Shown piece after piece: positions 6,986-16,037 of a DNA stretch of 51,238 nt. Below the pieces are notes generated by a model, which had not been told where the DNA came from, ran no database searches, and saw nothing but the letters and a program-made list of their open reading frames with translations. A program made the translations under genes and the position numbers. The stretch comes from Candidatus Caccousia avicola (GTDB lineage Bacteria; Bacillota; Clostridia; Oscillospirales; Acutalibacteraceae): the NCBI GenBank assembly GCA_018712435.1, contig DVGZ01000103.1:1-51238 (forward strand), read 5' to 3'. Each line of letters starts with the position of its first letter. Within the stretch, counting starts at the first letter, position 1.

Positions 6986-7678
6986 ATGTTTGGGGTAAGC
7001 TCCATAGGGGCCTATCGTGCCTATGCCTACTCCTATGGCTCTCTTAACGCTCAGGGGGTCTCCAAAGGGACGGAGGCGATTGACAGGGTCGCGCCTGCTC
7101 AAACCACGCCCGTTCCTCCTGTTTCCAAAACGGCGCCGGTACAGCGCGGCGTTTCACAGCCCGCGGCGCAGGATGACGGACCGCTTTCTTTTGTGCGGGA
7201 AGGCGCGGATTTCACGGCCATGGCCGTGAGGGGCCGCATTCAATATGCGGAGGACGGCGCTTCGCAGGGCGGTATGCCGGCGGAGAACGTGACGGCGGAA
7301 GCAGCGGAAGAAACCAAATCCCCGCAGGAGGTTATGGAGGAAGGCGAGTGCCAGACCTGTAAGGAGCGCAAATATCAGGACGGCTCCAACGATCCCGGCG
7401 TTTCCTTCAAAACTCCCTCCAGAATCGCCCCCGAACAGGCCGCCGCCGTTGTACGGGGACATGAGCAGGAGCATGTTGTGCGTGAACAGGCACAGGCCAG
7501 ACGGGAAAACCGTGAGGTTGTCAGCCAGTCGGTGACGCTGCATACCGCAATCTGTCCGGAGTGCGGCAAAGCGTACGTCTCGGGCGGAACCACTCGTACC
7601 ACTACCCGTGCGGACTCCGTTTCCAAGCTGTTTGAACAGCAGCAGGAACAGCCCTCGCTCTTTCAATCCGTTGCGTAA
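6986..7678 (+). CDS. Putative metalloprotease-like protein with HEXXH and two Cys pairs
   Basis: A 230-residue soluble protein without signal peptide or membrane segment. The first 100 residues are low-complexity (Ala/Gln/Pro-rich) and probably unfolded. Then follow CQTCKERKY, SFKTPSRI, GHEQEHVVREQA (an HEXXH sequence) and CPECGKAYVSGG. The order resembles the SprA-related family, in which a disordered region precedes a short HExxH-like helix. The ATG at 6986 is preferred because AAAGGGTGG lies 5 bases before it; a GTG at 6977 has no space for a site. Zinc binding by the Cys pairs is possible. Function unknown. Confidence 0.7.
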   Translation: MFGVSSIGAYRAYAYSYGSLNAQGVSKGTEAIDRVAPAQTTPVPPVSKTAPVQRGVSQPAAQDDGPLSFVREGADFTAMAVRGRIQYAEDGASQGGMPAENVTAEAAEETKSPQEVMEEGECQTCKERKYQDGSNDPGVSFKTPSRIAPEQAAAVVRGHEQEHVVREQAQARRENREVVSQSVTLHTAICPECGKAYVSGGTTRTTTRADSVSKLFEQQQEQPSLFQSVA

Positions 7679-7687
7679 TTAAGGAAG

Positions 7688-7722
7688 AAACAGCCGATCC
7701 CATTGGGATCGGCTGTTTTGTT
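7688..7722 (+). terminator. Rho-independent terminator
   Basis: A near-perfect hairpin of about 14 bp (AAACAGCCGATCCC / GGGATCGGCTGTTT) followed by T-rich sequence, 10 bases after the preceding stop codon. Confidence 0.9.
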
Positions 7723-8238
7723 TGCTTAATGTACCATTTATTTCATAAAATGGTATTATATAAAAATCAAGTAGGTAAGTCTTTTTGCTGCAACAAAATT
7801 TGATTCGAAATTTTTACCGTCATTTGTACAGTTTTTCTCTCAGAATTATAGCCTTTTACGTTATTTTATGATATTATAATTTCCAACAGAAGGAAATCCA
7901 TCTGAAATAATCAAGTTTTTCTAATAGGCTCGATTTCCTCCTTTGGAGCCACACAGCATTTTTTCCAGACTTTGTGCAGCCAATTTGGGACCGCTTGAAA
8001 GCCTTTGCTTGTTGATTTCGTTTGCTCAGGGATGAAACCGGGAATTCCTTCTGGGAATGAGATATGTGTAAATAAAGGGCATTTTGAAAAGAGAAAACAG
8101 ACGTCTCCCCGCAAAGGAAAGAAACCCACAGGGAAAACATGAAAAGCCGCAGGGCTTTTTATGGTGGGTTCTGACCAGACAGGAAAACTCTGTTTTTCTT
8201 TTCGTGTGTCTTTTCAGATCTCATAGGAGGGAAAGCAA
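7723..8238. other. Long A+T-rich intergenic region before the chemoreceptor gene
   Basis: About 515 bases without a convincing gene. An A+T-rich hairpin (TACCATTT/AAATGGTA) lies near 7731-7756. The 11-bp hairpin CATGAAAAGCC/GGCTTTTTATG with loop GCAG lies at 8138-8163, and its lower part can also pair as AACCCAC (about 8122-8128)/GTGGGTT (8164-8170). No known riboswitch signature was found. The length suggests a regulated untranslated leader, but this is not proven. Confidence 0.4.
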
Positions 8239-10371
8239 ATGCAAAAGAAAGAAAACTCAAATGGTCCGCAGACAGGAAAAGTAAAGTTTGGGATATTGCC
8301 CAAGCTGCTGCTCGGAATTCTGGTTCCCCTGTTTGTCGTACTGGGAATCATGGGAATTTTCCTGGGAATTCAGGGAACCAACACGGTTGATGAAACTATG
8401 AGCGAGAATCTCGATTCCCAAACAAAAGCGGCAGCCGCTCAAGTCGAAAGCTTTTTCACACATTATTACGGCGTATCGGAATCACTCGCGGAAACGGAGC
8501 TGCTTCGCGATATTGTGACGGAAAAGCAGGAAGGCGGCCTGAAAGCCAGCCCGCTGTATGCGGATCTGTTGAAAACGCTGCAATCGGTTCAGCAGAAAAA
8601 TCAGGAGGACATTTCTTACGTTTGGATTTCCAACTTCCAAACCGGAGAACTCCTTCAAAGCGATAACCAGCTGTTCACGCGGGAGGAATTGGACTACACC
8701 ACCCGCACCTGGTACAAGCTTGTCATGGAAAAGAAGGCCTCTGTTGCGACAGAAGCCTATGAAAGCGCCACCAGCGAAGGATTGATCGTCACCCTCGCCT
8801 CCCCCATCACGGTCAACGGAGAGATCCGCGGCATTGTGGGAATGGATGTGGTAATGAGCAATCTGGAAAAAACGCTCGCCAGCATCAAAATCGGCGATAC
8901 CGGATACATTACTTTGTATGACTCCACCGGACAGATTTTGTATCATCCGGACAGCTCCCTGATTCAGACAAACGCGGCGGACGCGAAATACTCGTCCAAT
9001 ATTCTTTCAGCCATTCAGAACAAAGAAACCATGAGCGCCACGCCGTATACCCGCAACGGCATTCATTACTACGGCAGCACCATGGGAATCTCCTCCATTG
9101 ACTATTCCGTTTTGGGTATCATGCCGCAGGCCGAATATGACGATCATGTGTCCAGTCTTATGCGGATTATGATCTGGGGCGTTATCAGCTGCGGCATTAT
9201 ATTGACCTGCATCTGCATCTTTTTCGCCCTCTCCATCACGCGTCCGCTCAAGCGCCTTGACACTGTGGTAAGCCGGCTCGCGGACGGCGAACTGGATGTT
9301 GTGGTAGATACCCGCAGCAGTGACGAGATTGGCAAGGTCGGCGCCAATGTGGAGCGGATCGTGGACCGTCTCAAAGAATATATTCTTTACATCGATGAGC
9401 TTTCCGACGTCCTGCGGCAAATCGGAAACGGAAATCTCGTCTTTACCCTCAAGCATGCGTATGTTGGAGACTTTGCCAATCTGAAGGATGCGCTTCTGCA
9501 CATCCAGGGAACCCTGACAAATACTCTCGGAACGATCGCGCTCTCCGCCGACCAGGTCAACGCGGGTGCCGATCAGATCGCCAGCGGCGCGCAGGCGCTC
9601 GCACAGGGAGCCACGCAGCAGGCCTCCTCGGTGGAGGAGCTGTCCTCCGCTGTACAGGAGCTCTCCGGCCAGGCAACAGACGAAGCAAACAAGGCTATCG
9701 ACGCCGGTAAGTTCCTGGAAAAGATTAAAGATGAAGTCGAAAAGAGCAACGAACAGATGGCCATGATGCGCAAGGCAATGGACGATATCAGCACCCAATC
9801 CAACGCCATCCGCAACATCATCAAGGCGATCGACGACATTGCATTCCAGACCAATATCCTCGCGCTCAACGCGGCTGTGGAAGCAGCCCGCGCCGGAGCC
9901 GTCGGAAAAGGCTTCTCCGTTGTGGCGGAGGAGGTTCGCAACCTCGCCGGCAAGAGCGCCGATGCCGCCAGAGAAACCAACATCCTCATTGAAAACTCTG
10001 TGCGCGCCGTGAAAAACGGAGAGGAAATCACACAGGCCACCGCGGAATCCCTGCATGTCGTGGAAGATGGAACAAGGCGGATCGTTGATACCATCAACGA
10101 TATCGCAGGCACCTATCACGAGCAGGCGAACAAGCTTTCCGAAATTGCCCGCGGAGTGGATCAGATTTCCAGCGTCATCCAGACCAACTCCGCCACAGCG
10201 CAGGAAAGCGCCGCCGCCAGCGAGGAGCTTTCGGGTCAAGCCAGCATGATGCGCGAGCAGCTTTCTCACTTCAAAGTTGCGGAAAACGAGCAGGATTCCT
10301 CCGAAATCAGTTCCTCTTCGGATGAAGATGCTCCCAGTCATTATGTGATGGAGCCCGGCTCCAAATATTGA
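8239..10371 (+). CDS. Methyl-accepting chemotaxis protein with dCache sensor
   Basis: A 710-residue receptor. A membrane helix lies at about residues 22-46 ([20 protein letters not shown]). An extracellular dCache-type sensor runs from about 50 to 305, with the TWYKL and GIVGMDV motifs typical of ligand-binding PAS-like folds. A second membrane helix is at about 310-333, then a HAMP domain ([10 protein letters not shown]) and a long cytoplasmic signalling coiled coil. The conserved hairpin tip [22 protein letters not shown] (about residues 532-553) is intact. It should bind an amino acid or small acid outside and control CheA, although no che or flagellar genes are in the window. GGAGGG precedes the ATG. 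Confidence 0.95.
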   Translation: MQKKENSNGPQTGKVKFGILPKLLLGILVPLFVVLGIMGIFLGIQGTNTVDETMSENLDSQTKAAAAQVESFFTHYYGVSESLAETELLRDIVTEKQEGGLKASPLYADLLKTLQSVQQKNQEDISYVWISNFQTGELLQSDNQLFTREELDYTTRTWYKLVMEKKASVATEAYESATSEGLIVTLASPITVNGEIRGIVGMDVVMSNLEKTLASIKIGDTGYITLYDSTGQILYHPDSSLIQTNAADAKYSSNILSAIQNKETMSATPYTRNGIHYYGSTMGISSIDYSVLGIMPQAEYDDHVSSLMRIMIWGVISCGIILTCICIFFALSITRPLKRLDTVVSRLADGELDVVVDTRSSDEIGKVGANVERIVDRLKEYILYIDELSDVLRQIGNGNLVFTLKHAYVGDFANLKDALLHIQGTLTNTLGTIALSADQVNAGADQIASGAQALAQGATQQASSVEELSSAVQELSGQATDEANKAIDAGKFLEKIKDEVEKSNEQMAMMRKAMDDISTQSNAIRNIIKAIDDIAFQTNILALNAAVEAARAGAVGKGFSVVAEEVRNLAGKSADAARETNILIENSVRAVKNGEEITQATAESLHVVEDGTRRIVDTINDIAGTYHEQANKLSEIARGVDQISSVIQTNSATAQESAAASEELSGQASMMREQLSHFKVAENEQDSSEISSSSDEDAPSHYVMEPGSKY

Positions 10372-10400
10372 TGTTCCCCGATAGAAAAAATATCTGACGC

Positions 10401-10436
10401 GTCCCCGGCTGTCCAAAAGATAGCCGGGGACTTTTT
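10401..10436 (+). terminator. Terminator of the chemoreceptor gene
   Basis: A perfect 10-bp stem (GTCCCCGGCT / AGCCGGGGAC) with an 11-base loop, followed by TTTTT. Confidence 0.92.
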
Positions 10437-10469
10437 GCTGCGCGAAACTGGATTAAATGTGCGGATCGG

Positions 10470-10498
10470 TAGAAATATGCGAACGGATGGAGTATAAT
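10470..10498 (+). promoter_or_regulatory. Probable promoter for the GNAT-dinB pair
   Basis: A perfect TATAAT stands at 10493-10498, with a weak -35 (TAGAAA, 10470-10475) 17 bases before it. Confidence 0.5.
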
Positions 10499-10558
10499 AA
10501 TCACATCCGCAGCCCGGTCTCCAAGGCTGCCAAATCTGAGATGGAAGAGGATGCTTTG

Positions 10559-11020
10559 ATGGAAATCAGACCTGCAGTCTATGAAGATATTCCCGCTCTC
10601 CTGCCGCTTTACCGCTGCCTGTTCTGCGAATCGGCTCAGCTTCAGCCCTACAATTTTCGTTGTGCGGATCAGGCGGAGGATTTCTTGAAACAAGCGATTG
10701 ATGGTCCTGACAGCACCATTCTGGCGGCTGTGCGGGACGGTGAAATTGCGGGCTTCGCCGTACTGTTTGAACAACAGACGCCCCCTTATAACTGCCTGGT
10801 TCCGCACCGCTATGCGTATCTGATGGATTTGATTGTCCAGCCTGAACTGCGCGAAATCGGGATTGGCTCCGGCCTTCTCGACGCCGCGAAGGACTGGGCG
10901 CGGGAACGGAAGCTGGATCATCTGGAGCTGAACGTGCTTGCGGAAAACAAGACGGCAACTCACCTCTATGAGCGAAACGGCTTTGAGCCCTCTCTGTGCC
11001 GGATGCAGTATCGGTTCTGA
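10559..11020 (+). CDS. GNAT-family N-acetyltransferase
   Basis: A 153-residue acetyltransferase. The acetyl-CoA loop LREIGIGSGLL is at about residues 99-109, after the strand YLMDLIVQP, and is followed by LNVLAENKTATHLYERNGFE, the usual C-terminal half. The ATG at 10559 is chosen because GAAGAGG at 10544-10550 lies 8 bases before it; an upstream in-frame ATG at 10541 lacks a site. The acceptor is unknown. It ends one base before the dinB start, which suggests coupled translation. Confidence 0.85.
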   Translation: MEIRPAVYEDIPALLPLYRCLFCESAQLQPYNFRCADQAEDFLKQAIDGPDSTILAAVRDGEIAGFAVLFEQQTPPYNCLVPHRYAYLMDLIVQPELREIGIGSGLLDAAKDWARERKLDHLELNVLAENKTATHLYERNGFEPSLCRMQYRF

Positions 11021-11021
11021 C

Positions 11022-12254
11022 ATGGCCGATCGGATCATCCTGCACTGTGACTGCAACGCCTTTTATGCTTCTGTGGAATGCCTGCTGCATCCGGAATACC
11101 GCGACGTACCTATGGCGGTTTGCGGGGATCCCAACAGCCGTCACGGGGTTGTGCTGGCCAAAAACGAAGCGGCCAAGCGATACGGGGTCCAGACGGCGGA
11201 AACCATCTGGCAGGCCAGGCGCAAATGTCCGGGTCTGGTCCTTGCCCCTCCCCACCGCGAGGAATATGTGCGCTATTCGCGCCTGGTGAATGAAATTTAC
11301 CTGCGGTACACCGATCAAGTGGAACCGTTCAGCATTGATGAAAGCTGGCTGGACGTTACAGGGAGCGGCCTTCTGTTTGGTTCCGGGCCGGAAATCGCGG
11401 ACGAGCTGCGCCGCGTGGTCGAGGAAGAGACGGGGCTGACCATCTCTGTGGGCGTATCGTTCAACAAAACGTTTGCCAAACTGGGCAGCGACTACAAAAA
11501 GCCAAACGCCACCACGGTTTTGTCACGCGAAACCTGGCAGTCCCTGCTGTATCCCCTGCCTGTCGAGCGCTTTCTGTTTGTGGGAGACAGCGCCGCTCAA
11601 AAGCTGCGGCAGACAGGGATCCACACCATCGGGGATCTGGCAAACGCCCGGCGGGAACGGCTTGTGTCGCTGTTCGGCAAAAACGGCGGAGAGCTCTGGG
11701 ATATGGCAAACGGCCTGGATGAAGCCCCCGTGCGCCGTTTTGGAGAGGCGCGCGAGGTCAAATCCGTCGGGAACGGGATGACCTTCCGCCGGGATTTGGC
11801 CGGATCAGAGGACATTTCCCTGGCTGTCTCGGTGCTTGCGGATTCCACGGCCGCGCGAATGCGCCGCCACCACATCAAATGCACCACGGTGCAGGTGACG
11901 ATCCGCAGCCCGAACTTCCACACCATCACACGGCAAAAACGTCTGCCGCTCCCCACCTTTCTCGCCGCCGACATCCGGGCAGCCGCGCTGGATCTGATCC
12001 GGGCGTCCTGGAATGAGCGCGCCCCGATCCGAATGCTGACGATAACCGGATCCGGCATTGTCCCGGAGGACGCAACCGGCGAGCAGCTCAGCCTGTTTGA
12101 AGCCGGCTCGACAGCCAAACGGGAAAAGCAGGAGCATTTGGAAGCCGCACTCAACCAGATTCGCGATAAATTCGGACAGGATTCCCTCTCCATTGGCTCC
12201 GTCCTGCACAACGATCTGGGAATCGGAAAATACGGAAACCAAAAAAACGAGTAA
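11022..12254 (+). CDS. dinB: DNA polymerase IV (Y-family translesion polymerase)
   Basis: A 410-residue polymerase, the family's usual bacterial length being 350-410. The N-terminus HCDCNAFYASVE carries the first catalytic Asp. FSIDESWLDVTG (about residues 101-112) holds the second Asp-Glu pair, and the fingers, thumb (helix-hairpin-helix near 185-210) and little-finger domains follow in order. It copies past damaged bases. The ATG lies one base after the GNAT stop and has only a weak ribosome site, so it probably depends on coupling. No LexA-type box was recognised upstream. Confidence 0.93.
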   Translation: MADRIILHCDCNAFYASVECLLHPEYRDVPMAVCGDPNSRHGVVLAKNEAAKRYGVQTAETIWQARRKCPGLVLAPPHREEYVRYSRLVNEIYLRYTDQVEPFSIDESWLDVTGSGLLFGSGPEIADELRRVVEEETGLTISVGVSFNKTFAKLGSDYKKPNATTVLSRETWQSLLYPLPVERFLFVGDSAAQKLRQTGIHTIGDLANARRERLVSLFGKNGGELWDMANGLDEAPVRRFGEAREVKSVGNGMTFRRDLAGSEDISLAVSVLADSTAARMRRHHIKCTTVQVTIRSPNFHTITRQKRLPLPTFLAADIRAAALDLIRASWNERAPIRMLTITGSGIVPEDATGEQLSLFEAGSTAKREKQEHLEAALNQIRDKFGQDSLSIGSVLHNDLGIGKYGNQKNE

Positions 12255-12276
12255 ATATTACAGGAGGTAATTAAAA

Positions 12277-12570
12277 ATGGTCAAACACATTGTATGCTGG
12301 AAACTGAACGACGCGGGAAAAGCACATCAGGAGGCGCTGTTTTCGGACCTCTCCGCCCGCTTTCACGCTCTGCCCGGCGTGGTGGATGGGCTGACCGCGA
12401 TTGAGGTCGGCCAGAACTACAACGGCGGAGAATTCGATCTCGTGCTGCTGTGCGAATTTACCACCCGTGAAGCGGAAAAAGCCTACCAGACCCACCCGGC
12501 CCATGTGGCTGTCAAAGAGATTGTCCAGCAGAATGTCTGCGGCCGTGTGGCTGTAGATTATGAACTGTGA
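12277..12570 (+). CDS. Dabb-domain (stress-responsive A/B barrel) protein
   Basis: A 97-residue single-domain protein. It begins MVKHIVCWKL, has a central VGQNYNGGEFDLVLLCEF and ends YQTHPAHVAVKEIV, the standard Dabb pattern. These small ferredoxin-like barrels form dimers. Some are enzymes on polyketide-like substrates, but most bacterial ones have no known role. AGGAGG lies 8 bases before the ATG. It follows dinB by 22 bases and precedes the esterase by 13, so the four genes from 10559 may form one transcript. Confidence 0.88.
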   Translation: MVKHIVCWKLNDAGKAHQEALFSDLSARFHALPGVVDGLTAIEVGQNYNGGEFDLVLLCEFTTREAEKAYQTHPAHVAVKEIVQQNVCGRVAVDYEL

Positions 12571-12583
12571 GGGAGAACCGGCA

Positions 12584-13402
12584 ATGTCTGTTTTAACCTA
12601 TCACTTTGAAAGCCAATATCTCAAGGGGAACCAGGAAGTCACCGTAATTCTGCCGGACAAACCGGGAAACCTCAGCCCGGCTCAGTTTTATCAAAGCGTC
12701 AAGCGTTACAAAGTGCTCTGGCTGCTGCACGGAACCTTCGGCGACGCGACAGACTGGCTCCGCAGAACCAACATTGAGCTGTACGCTTGTGAAAAGGATC
12801 TCGTGGTGGTAATGCCCTCCGCGCTGAATTCCAATTACTCCAACTGGGACGGCTTTATGATGGGCTTCCATATGTATGATTATCTCACGGAAGAGCTGAT
12901 GCCGCTCATTTACGGCTGGTTCCCCGTATCTGACCGGCGGGAAGATAACTTTATTGCCGGTCTGAGCATGGGCGGCCGGGGCGCCATCAAATACGCGGTA
13001 AACCATCCCGACCGCTTTGCCGCGGCTGCCGTCCTCTCCGCTGCTCCGTTGGATTTCTCCCGTATTCGCCCCGGCCATCCCTGTCCGCTGCTCAACAGTG
13101 AGGATCCCCGTCTGGCGGCTACCATCCGAAACGCGGGCGGTTTGGAGGCTTACCGATCTTCCAACGAGAACACATGGGAGATTCTGAATCGGTTGGCTCC
13201 CACGGGAACACTGCCGCGCCTGATGTTTGCCTGCGGAACAGAGGACGATCTGCTCTATGATCAGTTCTGCATTTTCCGCGCGCATGCGGAGGAAATCGGT
13301 CTGAAAGCCCACTGGTTTGAGTTGGAAGGCTACCGCCACGAATGGCGCTTCTGGGATCTGGCTATTCAGGAGGCTTTATCCTTCTTCAAGCTGGATGAAT
13401 AA
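12584..13402 (+). CDS. Esterase of the S-formylglutathione hydrolase / tributyrin esterase family
   Basis: A 272-residue alpha/beta hydrolase, cytoplasmic because no signal peptide is present. The oxyanion segment LLHGTFGD is at about residues 47-54, the nucleophile Ser128 sits in GLSMGG, an acidic residue lies in EDDLLYDQF at about 220, and the catalytic His is in GYRHEW near 253. It should cleave short acyl esters. The family also contains esterases acting on feruloyl or acetyl groups of plant polysaccharides, so a gut polysaccharide role is possible but not shown. The ATG at 12584 follows GAGGGAGA. Confidence 0.85.
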   Translation: MSVLTYHFESQYLKGNQEVTVILPDKPGNLSPAQFYQSVKRYKVLWLLHGTFGDATDWLRRTNIELYACEKDLVVVMPSALNSNYSNWDGFMMGFHMYDYLTEELMPLIYGWFPVSDRREDNFIAGLSMGGRGAIKYAVNHPDRFAAAAVLSAAPLDFSRIRPGHPCPLLNSEDPRLAATIRNAGGLEAYRSSNENTWEILNRLAPTGTLPRLMFACGTEDDLLYDQFCIFRAHAEEIGLKAHWFELEGYRHEWRFWDLAIQEALSFFKLDE

Positions 13403-13408
13403 AAGAAC

Positions 13409-13440
13409 AAGCCTTTTGAAAAAGGCTTAGTGAAAACTTT
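13409..13440 (+). repeat. Dispersed two-part repeat, copy 1
   Basis: AAGCCTTTTGAAAAAGGCTT (13409-13428) followed by AGTGAAAACTTT. The same unit recurs at 33917-33973 (inverted), 36170-36203 and 44989-45057. Here it sits directly after the esterase stop and may end transcription. Confidence 0.7.
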
Positions 13441-13447
13441 ATGTTTA

Positions 13448-13482
13448 TAACGCCGTTGCTTTCACGCAGCGGCGTTGTTTTG
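13448..13482 (+). terminator. Terminator after the esterase gene
   Basis: An 11-bp stem (AACGCCGTTGC / GCAGCGGCGTT, one G-U pair) followed by GTTTT. Confidence 0.75.
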
Positions 13483-13599
13483 ATCCTGCGATTTCTGTTC
13501 CGCAGGGGCAAAAACATGCCCTTCCGCTTATTATAGGGTAGACCCACTGAACAACAACGCGGGGCTGCTTGTCCCCGCTTTCCGGAAGGAGTTTTCGCC

Positions 13600-13881
13600 A
13601 TGAACCAACCTGTTCCCCTGTCCTCCCTGGAGGAAGGTCAGGAAGCCCTTGTCGGGACACTCTGCGCCGCCGGATCCATCCGAAGACGGCTGCGGGATCT
13701 CGGCCTGACAGACGGCGCGCGCGTCATCTGCCTGCAAAAAAGCCCCTGCGGGGATCCGACCGCCTACCTCATCCGCGGCGCTGTGATTGCCCTGCGCCGT
13801 CAGGACGCTTCCACGATCCTGATGAAAGGGGTGAAAGCCCATGGGGCTGACGATACAATCCACAGGGACAGCCGCGCTTGA
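13600..13881 (+). CDS. feoA: FeoA ferrous iron transport accessory protein
   Basis: A 93-residue SH3-like protein. PLSSLEEGQEA, then RRRLRDLGLTDGARV and the closing ALRRQDASTILMK match FeoA. It is cytoplasmic and is thought to act on the FeoB channel. GGAAGGAG lies upstream of the ATG. Its last 41 bases overlap feoB in another frame, so the two are translated together. I saw no Fur box upstream. Confidence 0.9.
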   Translation: MNQPVPLSSLEEGQEALVGTLCAAGSIRRRLRDLGLTDGARVICLQKSPCGDPTAYLIRGAVIALRRQDASTILMKGVKAHGADDTIHRDSRA

Positions 13882-15958
13882 CGCAGGACTGCACATCGAT
13901 CGTACCGATCCCGCCGTGCGCGTCATCGCTGTGGGCGGCAACCCAAACGTCGGAAAGAGCACCGTGGTCAACGCGCTGACGGGACTGCATCAGCACACCG
14001 GAAACTGGCCCGGCAAAACGGTTTCCACCGCGCAGGGAACCTGCCGGTTTGAAGACGAGCCATACATTCTTGTCGATATTCCGGGGACGTACTCGCTTTT
14101 TGCGAACTCCGCCGAGGAGGAAGCCGCCCGTGACTTTCTGTGTTTTGGCGGAGCGGACGCCGCTGTCATCGTCTGCGACGCCACCTGTCTGGAACGAAAT
14201 CTGAACCTTGTTTTGCAGGCGATTGAAATTCTGCCGCGCACCGCCGTATGCGTCAACCTGATGGATGAAGCGGAGCGCAAGGGAATCCATGTGAACCTGC
14301 ACCGGCTCCGGGAAGCCCTTGGCGTACCTGTCACGGCGGCCAGCGCGCGCACCCGGCGTGGTTTGAAAACGCTGATGCGCGCCGTGGGACGCGTTTCGCG
14401 CGGGGAAGCTCCCACCCCTCCCATCGTCATCTACAGCCCCTCCATTGAGCGCGCGGCGGCTCGTCTGCTTCCTCTGCTTTGCGATCTTCCCTCCCCCGGC
14501 CCCTCCGCGCGGTGGCTGAGTCTGCGTTTGCTGGAGCCGGAGGAGAGCTGGAACGCCGCCTTTCGCAGCTACTGCGCCGCCCTCCCGCAGTGGGAAACCA
14601 TACGCGCAAAAGCCGCGGAATGCCGCGACCAACTGACAAGCGAGGGGGTTTCCCCCTCCCTGCTTCAGGACCTCATCGCCTCGCGGCTGATTGCACGGGC
14701 GGAACAGATTGCGCAAAGCGCCGTCACCGTACCGCCGGGAGGAGGTTTTGCCCGCGACCGCAAGCTGGATCGGCTTTTCACAAGCCGGTTGACGGGAATT
14801 CCCGTGATGCTTCTCCTGCTCGCCCTCATTTTCTGGATCACCATTGCAGGCGCCAACGTTCCCTCCGAGCTTCTTTCCTCGCTCGGCACAGCGGCGGAGG
14901 ATGGGCTGGCCCGACTGTTTGAAGCCTGCGGCGCTCCGGACTGGCTGACGGGAGCCATCGTGCACGGGATGTTCCGCGTGCTGTGCTGGGTGGTCTCCGT
15001 GATGCTGCCGCCGATGGCTATTTTCTTTCCGCTTTTCACCATCTTGGAGGATTTCGGCTATCTGCCGCGCGTCGCCTTCAACTTAGATCACGCCTTTCAG
15101 AAGGCCCACGCCTGCGGCAAACAGGCGCTCACGATGTGCATGGGCTTCGGCTGCAACGCGGCGGGCGTTGTGGGCTGCCGGATCATTGACTCCCCGCGCG
15201 AACGCCTGATCGCCACCGTAACCAACAGCTTTGTGCCGTGCAACGGGAAATTTCCCACGTTCATCACGATTCTGACTATCTCCTTTGCCGCCGGAAGCGT
15301 CGGAGGGCTTGTCCCCGCGCTCCTGCTCACGGGAATCATTTTGCTCGGCATTCTGATGACCTTTCTCGTATCGCGCCTGCTCTCCGCCACCATTCTGCGC
15401 GGCGTTCCCTCCTCCTTTACGCTGGAGCTTCCCCCCTACCGCCGTCCGCAGATCGGGCAGATCCTGGTGCGCTCCGTGCTGGATCGAACGCTCTTTGTCC
15501 TGGCCCGTGCCGCCGCCGTGGCGGCTCCGGCGGGTCTGCTGCTTTGGATTCTTGCCAACGTGGACGCGGGCGGCATGAGCCTGCTGGCCCACTGTGCGCA
15601 GGCGCTCGATCCGATTGGAAGGGTTCTCGGGCTGGACGGAGCCATTCTTTTGGCCTTTCTTCTGGGAATCCCGGCCAATGAGATCGTCGTGCCGATTCTT
15701 ATCATGACGTACATGGCGGGAGGAAGCCTGACCGAGCTTTCCCTGCCGCAGCTGCAAGCGCTTCTGCTCACCAATGGCTGGACCTGGCGCACCGCCGTCT
15801 GCATGGTGGTGTTTTCTCTGCTCCACTGGCCGTGCGCCACCACCCTCGCGACCATTTACCGCGAGACAAAAAGCCTGAAATGGACTGCCGCCTCCTTCCT
15901 CGTTCCCACTCTCTGCGGCGCAGCCCTCTGCGCTTTGATCGCGCTGATTCCGGTGTAA
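13841..15958 (+). CDS. feoB: FeoB ferrous iron transporter
   Basis: A 705-residue inner-membrane Fe(II) transporter. The N-terminal GTPase has GGNPNVGKST (G1, about residues 32-41), the Thr-containing switch after NWPGKT, DIPG (G3) and NLMDEAE (G4). A helical spacer runs from about 190 to 290. The membrane part begins near residue 300 with two Gate domains; CMGFGCNAAGVVGCRI carries the conserved channel Cys. The start overlaps feoA. No third gene (FeoC) follows; a terminator does. Confidence 0.95.
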   Translation: MGLTIQSTGTAALDAGLHIDRTDPAVRVIAVGGNPNVGKSTVVNALTGLHQHTGNWPGKTVSTAQGTCRFEDEPYILVDIPGTYSLFANSAEEEAARDFLCFGGADAAVIVCDATCLERNLNLVLQAIEILPRTAVCVNLMDEAERKGIHVNLHRLREALGVPVTAASARTRRGLKTLMRAVGRVSRGEAPTPPIVIYSPSIERAAARLLPLLCDLPSPGPSARWLSLRLLEPEESWNAAFRSYCAALPQWETIRAKAAECRDQLTSEGVSPSLLQDLIASRLIARAEQIAQSAVTVPPGGGFARDRKLDRLFTSRLTGIPVMLLLLALIFWITIAGANVPSELLSSLGTAAEDGLARLFEACGAPDWLTGAIVHGMFRVLCWVVSVMLPPMAIFFPLFTILEDFGYLPRVAFNLDHAFQKAHACGKQALTMCMGFGCNAAGVVGCRIIDSPRERLIATVTNSFVPCNGKFPTFITILTISFAAGSVGGLVPALLLTGIILLGILMTFLVSRLLSATILRGVPSSFTLELPPYRRPQIGQILVRSVLDRTLFVLARAAAVAAPAGLLLWILANVDAGGMSLLAHCAQALDPIGRVLGLDGAILLAFLLGIPANEIVVPILIMTYMAGGSLTELSLPQLQALLLTNGWTWRTAVCMVVFSLLHWPCATTLATIYRETKSLKWTAASFLVPTLCGAALCALIALIPV

Positions 15959-15969
15959 GCTTTCCACTG

Positions 15970-16018
15970 CAAAAACAGCACGCCGCGATCCGGCTTCCGG
16001 ATTGCGGCGTGCTGTTTT
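15970..16018. terminator. Bidirectional terminator between feoB and the hydrolase gene
   Basis: A long hairpin of about 20 bp (AAAACAGCACGCCGC...GCGGCGTGCTGTTTT) between convergent genes, with A- and T-runs on both flanks. Confidence 0.92.
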
Positions 16019-16037
16019 GTGATGAAGGCTCGTTTTT

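Noticed and set aside
8041-8238. c-di-GMP riboswitch upstream of the chemoreceptor
   Set aside because: GCAAAGG was suggestive, but the conserved core segments and the tetraloop receptor are absent.
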